A stretch of 64,000 nucleotides of DNA. It comes from Acidovorax sp. Leaf160. Its GTDB lineage: Bacteria; Pseudomonadota; Gammaproteobacteria; Burkholderiales; Burkholderiaceae_C. The position numbers and the translations under genes are program-made. The notes beneath the pieces were generated by a model. That model was not told the DNA's origin, made no database searches, and saw nothing but the letters and a program-made list of their open reading frames with translations. Positions 60,030 to 64,000 of this stretch are shown in pieces. Numbering within the stretch: position 1 is the first letter of the stretch; each line of letters opens with the position of its first letter. Location of the stretch: contig NZ_LMOV01000012.1 in assembly GCF_001424265.1 (NCBI RefSeq), positions 287,050-351,049 of the forward strand, read 5' to 3'.

Positions 60030-62621
60030 TCAGGCGGCGACCGGCATCGGCGCTTGCGGCTCCCGGCCGGCGCGCAGGCGGCGCACCAAGTGCGGCAGGT
60101 TCAGGCACTGGATCAGCGTGCGGCCCGCATTGGCCTTGATGAGCTCGCTCACCACGGCGCCCGGCAGTCCCGGTGCAGGGAAGATGCTGGCCTCAGCGAA
60201 ATGCAGCACGCTGTGCAGCTCCCCCACCAGCAGGCCGACGACCGCCTCGCCCTCCTGCGCCACCACCACCTGGCCCTGGGCCGAGGGCGGCGTGCGCTGG
60301 CCGGTCAGCACTTCGTGCAGGTCGAACACCCAGACGTATTCCAGCACCTTGCCGTGCGAGCGCAGCGGCACCGTACCGACGCAGCCGGCCAGCCCCGCGG
60401 CGGACACGGCGGCGATGCTGTGCGCGGGCAGCGCCTCGACCACCTGCGCCGTGGGCAGCGCAAAGAGGCCGTCACCCACGAAGAAAGTGGCCATCTCGCG
60501 CCCGCCGGTTGTGCCGGCCTCGCTCAGCAGCGTGGTGCGGCGCCGGCGCGCGGCTTCCTGGGCGCCGGCCACCTGGGCGCCGAACGAGTGGACCGAGATC
60601 GCCAGCACGTCTTCGCTGTAGCCGTCGCAGACCTTGAATTCCCGGTATCCGTGCGAAGCCGCGCACGCAACGATGCAGTAGGCGTCGCCATGCACCATGG
60701 CCCGCGACAGGCTCTGACCGTTGGGCACGGCGAGCATGTCCTCGGGCACCTGCAGCGTCGAGCCCACCGGCACCGAAGGGTCGGCGCTGGCGAGGACCGT
60801 GCCGGAGCGGCTGACGAAGAAGCCCTGCGTGCGGGACTTCTTTTCCAGCGCGCCCCGCAGCATGGCCTCGAATTCCTCTGCGGCGTTGAACACGATGCCG
60901 ATCCCTCCCACCACCTCGCATGCGTCGCCCACGTTGCCCACGTTGCCCACGTCGCCCGGAGCGTGGATCGCCGCGTGGTAGACGTAGGTGGGGCGCCCGC
61001 CATAGAAGCCGCTGGGCCGCCAGGGCGTGACGTGGTAGGACTGCGTGCCGCGCATCGCCAGCACGGCCGCCAGGGTGTCGGGCTCGATGGCCATGCCCAC
61101 CGCCGATCGGCCGTCCTCCAGCAGCGGCCGGCTGGAGGCCAGCACCCGGCCCTCGCGGTCATACACCATGAGCCGCGCGTACACCGTGTAGAGGCTGTTG
61201 ATGTGTTCCAGGATGCGCTGCGCCCCGGCCAGGCGGTCGGCCGTGCGCGCGTCGCGCGCGTGCGGGTCGAGCAGCGCGCGCAGCTCGGGCGTCAGCGCCC
61301 ACCAGCGGCAATCGTTGGCGCGCTCGTACAGGTTGCGGTCGAGCAGGTCCACCAGCAGCTGGGTCAGAAGCTCGCCGTCGCGCATGCTCGACATGAGCAC
61401 CGTGCCATACAGGTCGCGGATGGACTGGCTGAACACCTCGTTGGTGAGCGCGCCGGTTTCGCCGATCTGCTCGAGCACGGCCTTCAGGCGGGCGACGTCC
61501 TGGTGCTGGCGGCCGGTCATGACCTGGCCGTTCCACACCACGCGCCGGATGGTGTCGGCCGCGTCGACGATCGCATGCAGCGGGGGGCAGAAGTCCTGCG
61601 CGTGGCTCAGCAGACCGTGCGCCACGCCTGGCTCCAGCGCGTCCAGCACCTGGCTGGATTCGCCGGAAAAGGCCAGGTCCACCGGCGCCATCACCTGGCC
61701 GCGCCAGCCGGAGGGGCCGGGGTAGCCCTGGTAGCCCGCCGTGGCCACGGTCTGCACCAGGTAGGCGCGGCCGGCATGCACCTGCAGGGAGAGCGCGCCG
61801 GCTTCGTTCACCGGCACGTGGGCGCCCACCGGCACCCAGAGCGGATCGCCGCTGGCGATGACCTGGTGGCTGCTGTCCAGCAGCAGCGGGATGTGGCGCT
61901 GCTGGCCGTGCTGGTTGCGCGCCCGGAAGATGCCTTCCATCTCGTCCGCGAAGGCGAAGCTCAGGCAGAGCATGCCCACGGGCTCGCCGGTCTGCGGATG
62001 CAGCATGCGCTGCGAATACAGCAGCGCGTGGCGCTTGCCGGGCCGCAGATCGGTGGGGCCGAAGGTTTCCACGTAGCCCGCGCTCTGGAGCGTGCGCGCC
62101 AGCAGCGGGTCCTGCGTGCCTTCGACCGGGCTGGCCTCGTCGATCTGCGCCACCACCGCGCCCTGCAGGTCCAGCAGCAGGATCTCGTCGTACACGGTGT
62201 ACTTGTTGCGGTATTCGCGCAGGCGGGTCAGCACGGCACCCTGGTCGCTGTCCAGGCCGGCGACGAAACGGCACAGGTCCTGGTCGGTGGCGAGAAAGCC
62301 CACGTCCGCCGTGCGTTCGTAGAGGTTGCGCACCACGATGTCGATCACCTGGCGGGCACTGGTGCCGAGCCCGTCCATGACCTGGCCGATGGATTCGCCC
62401 ACCAGCGAGCGCACGAGTTCCGTCTCCAGCTGCTGGAAGCCCTCGCGCGTGGCCCGCATCATGGGCAGCAGGCTGTGCGCTTCCTGCGGGCAATTCATCT
62501 TGGCCGACGACTCGATGAGCCGCCACATGAGGTTCAGCTCGCGCAGCGCGCTCTCGCAGCGCGTGACCTCGCGCATGAATGGGATGAACTTTTCCGTCTG
62601 GAATGGCGCCGGTGTGGGCAT
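60030..62621 (-). CDS. large soluble sensor with a C-terminal CheW domain
   Basis: An 863-residue protein. There is no signal peptide or clear membrane helix. Residues about 1-330 and 330-680 look like two related sensory units. Each starts with a helical part holding DLLDRNLYERAND / VVRNLYERTADV and then a Cache/PAS-like fold (YTVYDEILLLDLQGAVVAQID; LYTVYARLMVYDREGRVLASS). Residues about 700-845 form a CheW-like domain (FFVGDGLFALPTAQVVEAL, WVFDLHEVLTG, GLLVGELHSVL). It should dock on CheA or a chemoreceptor array without methylation helices. A 9-bp tandem repeat (60926-60955) encodes VGNVGNVGD. ATG 62621 is the start. No che genes are near. Confidence 0.78.
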   Translation of the reverse strand: MPTPAPFQTEKFIPFMREVTRCESALRELNLMWRLIESSAKMNCPQEAHSLLPMMRATREGFQQLETELVRSLVGESIGQVMDGLGTSARQVIDIVVRNLYERTADVGFLATDQDLCRFVAGLDSDQGAVLTRLREYRNKYTVYDEILLLDLQGAVVAQIDEASPVEGTQDPLLARTLQSAGYVETFGPTDLRPGKRHALLYSQRMLHPQTGEPVGMLCLSFAFADEMEGIFRARNQHGQQRHIPLLLDSSHQVIASGDPLWVPVGAHVPVNEAGALSLQVHAGRAYLVQTVATAGYQGYPGPSGWRGQVMAPVDLAFSGESSQVLDALEPGVAHGLLSHAQDFCPPLHAIVDAADTIRRVVWNGQVMTGRQHQDVARLKAVLEQIGETGALTNEVFSQSIRDLYGTVLMSSMRDGELLTQLLVDLLDRNLYERANDCRWWALTPELRALLDPHARDARTADRLAGAQRILEHINSLYTVYARLMVYDREGRVLASSRPLLEDGRSAVGMAIEPDTLAAVLAMRGTQSYHVTPWRPSGFYGGRPTYVYHAAIHAPGDVGNVGNVGDACEVVGGIGIVFNAAEEFEAMLRGALEKKSRTQGFFVSRSGTVLASADPSVPVGSTLQVPEDMLAVPNGQSLSRAMVHGDAYCIVACAASHGYREFKVCDGYSEDVLAISVHSFGAQVAGAQEAARRRRTTLLSEAGTTGGREMATFFVGDGLFALPTAQVVEALPAHSIAAVSAAGLAGCVGTVPLRSHGKVLEYVWVFDLHEVLTGQRTPPSAQGQVVVAQEGEAVVGLLVGELHSVLHFAEASIFPAPGLPGAVVSELIKANAGRTLIQCLNLPHLVRRLRAGREPQAPMPVAA

Positions 62622-62740
62622 GGAGTCCTCCAATTCGCCCCGCCGTGGGGCGCATGCAGACCCCAAGCAACCACCATGCCTGACTTACATCGGGTTACAT
62701 GCCGGCTCCGCGCGCGGGGAGCCGGCGTGGCCGAAACACC

Positions 62741-63298
62741 TCACACCACGTCGAGGCTGTGGACGTGGCCAGAGCCCAGCGCGCCGCTGCGCCGGTCGGC
62801 GAAGTACTGCTCCAGCGTGACCTTCACCGTGCGAAAGGCGATCTCGTCCCAGGGAATCTCGTCCTCGGCGAAAAGCCGCGCCTCGATCGTCTCGAAGCCC
62901 GGCGCGAAGACGTCGCTCTGCAGCGTGGCGAGGTAGAAGAAGTGGACCTGCCCGACACGCGGCACGTTCACCACGGAAAAGAGCCGCCCCATCTCGATCT
63001 GCGCGCCGGCTTCCTCGTCGGTCTCGCGGGCCGCCCCTTCGGCGCTGGTCTCGTTCAATTCCATGAAGCCGGCGGGCAGCGTCCACTTGCCGCGGCGCGG
63101 CTCGATGTTGCGCAGGCACAGCAGCACCCGGTCGCCCAGCACCGGCACCGTGCCGACCACGTTCAGCGGGTTTTCGTAGTGCACCGTGCCGCAGGCGGGG
63201 CACACCGCGCGCAGCTTGGTGTCGCCGTCGTCGGGCACGCGGTAGACCACGGCGGTACCGCATTCACGGCAATGCTTGATGGGGCTGCGAAGGGTCAT
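62741..63298 (-). CDS. Nudix hydrolase with N-terminal zinc ribbon
   Basis: A 185-residue protein. The Nudix box GFMELNETSAEGAARETDEEAG fits GX5EX7REUXEEXGU. Four Cys in CRECG and CPACG form a zinc ribbon ahead of it, as in NudC-like and ADP-ribose pyrophosphatase-like enzymes. It removes a nucleoside phosphate linked to another group; the substrate is not clear. ATG 63298 begins MTLRSPIKHC; the in-frame start at 63346 adds residues read from repeat-flanking DNA. It sits alone between the CheW-domain sensor and the FAH gene. Confidence 0.88.
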   Translation of the reverse strand: MTLRSPIKHCRECGTAVVYRVPDDGDTKLRAVCPACGTVHYENPLNVVGTVPVLGDRVLLCLRNIEPRRGKWTLPAGFMELNETSAEGAARETDEEAGAQIEMGRLFSVVNVPRVGQVHFFYLATLQSDVFAPGFETIEARLFAEDEIPWDEIAFRTVKVTLEQYFADRRSGALGSGHVHSLDVV

Positions 63299-63349
63299 GC
63301 GGGGCGGGGTTTGAATGAAATATGGCGCTGGCGCTTCATACGCCAACGT

Positions 63350-63376
63350 TTATAGCTATGCTTTTTATAGCAATCG
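63350..63376 (+). repeat. interspersed GATAGC repeat, short copy
   Basis: TTTATAGCTATGCTTTTTATAGCAA is a short palindromic part of the family, in the gap between the FAH and Nudix genes. Confidence 0.55.
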
Positions 63377-63389
63377 AGTCGGCAGGACC

Positions 63390-64000
63390 TCAGGCCACCG
63401 TCAGCCGCAACGTGCCCAGGCCGTCGATGCCGCCTTCCAGCACATCGCCGCGCACCACGGCGGCCACGCCCTCTGGCGTGCCCGTGAAGATCAGGTCGCC
63501 GGGCTGCAATTCCCAGGCGGCGGACAGGTGCTCAATGGTTTCGGCGATGTTCCAGATCAGCTGCGTGACGGTGCTGCGCTGGCGATCGGTGCCGTTCACT
63601 TGCAGCCAGATGGCGGCGTTGGCCACGTCGCCCGCCTGCGCTGCCGGGGTGATGGGGCCGATCGGGGCGCTGGCGTCGAAGCCCTTGCCAATGGACCAGG
63701 GACGGCCCTGCTTCTTCATCTCGCCCTGGAGATCGCGGCGCGTCATGTCCAGTCCGACGGCGTAGCCCCAGATGTGCTGGAGCGCGTCGGCGGCCTGGAT
63801 GTTCTTGCCGCCCTTGCCGATGGCGACCACCAGTTCGATCTCGTGATGCAGGTTGGACGTGAGGCTGGGGTAGGGCAGGGTGCCGGTGTCGCCTGCAGCG
63901 ACGGGCAGCACGGCATCGGCGGGCTTCATGAAGAAGAACGGCGGCTCGCGGCCGGTGAAGCCCATTTCCTTGGCGTGCTCTTCGTAGTTGCGGCCCACGC
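63390..64000 (-). CDS. fumarylacetoacetate hydrolase family protein (5' end cut by window edge)
   Basis: At least 203 residues. The visible part opens GRNYEEHAKEMG and contains PFFFMKPADAVL, HHEIELVVAIGKGG (His/Glu metal ligands), YAVGLDMTRRDLQ, GKGFDASAPIGP and IFTGTPEGVAAV. These are the hallmarks of the FAH family (C-C bond hydrolases, fumarylpyruvate hydrolases, acylpyruvases). The family usually begins about 15-20 residues before GRNY, so the start lies beyond the right edge. The substrate is not fixed; fumarylpyruvate or a 3-acylpyruvate is most likely for this size. Confidence 0.88.
   Translation of the reverse strand, partial: VGRNYEEHAKEMGFTGREPPFFFMKPADAVLPVAAGDTGTLPYPSLTSNLHHEIELVVAIGKGGKNIQAADALQHIWGYAVGLDMTRRDLQGEMKKQGRPWSIGKGFDASAPIGPITPAAQAGDVANAAIWLQVNGTDRQRSTVTQLIWNIAETIEHLSAAWELQPGDLIFTGTPEGVAAVVRGDVLEGGIDGLGTLRLTVA

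Noticed and set aside
58866-62936. Plus-strand open frame of 1356 codons
   Set aside because: It runs opposite the LRR kinase and CheW-domain genes, is His/Gln/Arg/Gly-rich and shows no domain.

Overview
The window is GC-rich chromosomal DNA with dense, mostly ordinary genes. It most likely comes from a betaproteobacterium of the Comamonadaceae (Acidovorax or a relative). Three things suggest this: the smc-zipA-ligA order, the kinds of protein encoded (RlmB, TrhO, MmsA/MmsB, PheC-like, CycA-like), and about ten copies of a short interspersed repeat built around GATAGC/GCTATC, a GCGCTT..AAGCGC core and a CCATTTT end. I recognise that repeat as typical of this family. The assignment is inference from gene content; there is no rRNA, tRNA, insertion sequence, prophage or CRISPR array in the window.

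Layout. 1-6.0 kb: trmB (cut by the left edge), gluQ, an FAD oxidoreductase, a LysR regulator divergent from a flavodoxin-pirin pair, and trhO. 6.2-9.6 kb: a MinD-like ATPase, a diguanylate cyclase and a SulP anion transporter. 9.9-14.3 kb: BON lipoprotein, metC-type lyase, a 58-residue basic protein, divergent tesA/ABC ATPase, rlmB. 14.5-15.3 kb: an AT-richer decayed gene. 15.4-17.8 kb: aldo/keto reductase and a split chromate-type transporter. 17.9-24.4 kb: valine/branched-chain catabolism (mmsB, acyl-CoA dehydrogenase, mmsA) with a divergent LysR gene, interleaved with TfoX-like, MOSC and LprI-like genes. 24.6-26.1 kb: cycA.

26.2-31.9 kb holds the most notable system: a six-gene overlapping operon on the minus strand encoding RsbR, RsbS and RsbT stressosome proteins, an RsbT/RsbX-like kinase-phosphatase fusion, a histidine kinase and a hybrid histidine kinase. 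It has no sigma factor and no DNA-binding output. An EF-hand protein gene is divergent from it.

33.3-39.1 kb: an ABC exporter, a membrane-anchored protein of unknown function, a CopD-like protein, and an iron-related DUF3649-PepSY-DUF3325 operon behind a Fur-like palindrome. 39.4-42.9 kb: a CHASE-PAS-PAS-GGDEF-EAL protein and YnfA. 43.1-50.7 kb: smc-zipA-unknown-ligA, a replication and division cluster. 51.0-54.6 kb: DASH-type cryptochrome, iron-sulfur photolyase and SDR in one operon. 54.8-58.5 kb: a class A penicillin-binding protein and a PheC-like periplasmic protein. 58.6-64.0 kb: an LRR-protein kinase, a large soluble sensor ending in a CheW domain, a Nudix hydrolase and an FAH-family hydrolase cut by the right edge.

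Several coding sequences carry repeat-derived segments. gluQ has an in-frame copy of the interspersed repeat, the TfoX-like gene ends inside a copy, and ligA has a long extra linker made of a different GC-rich repeat-like sequence.
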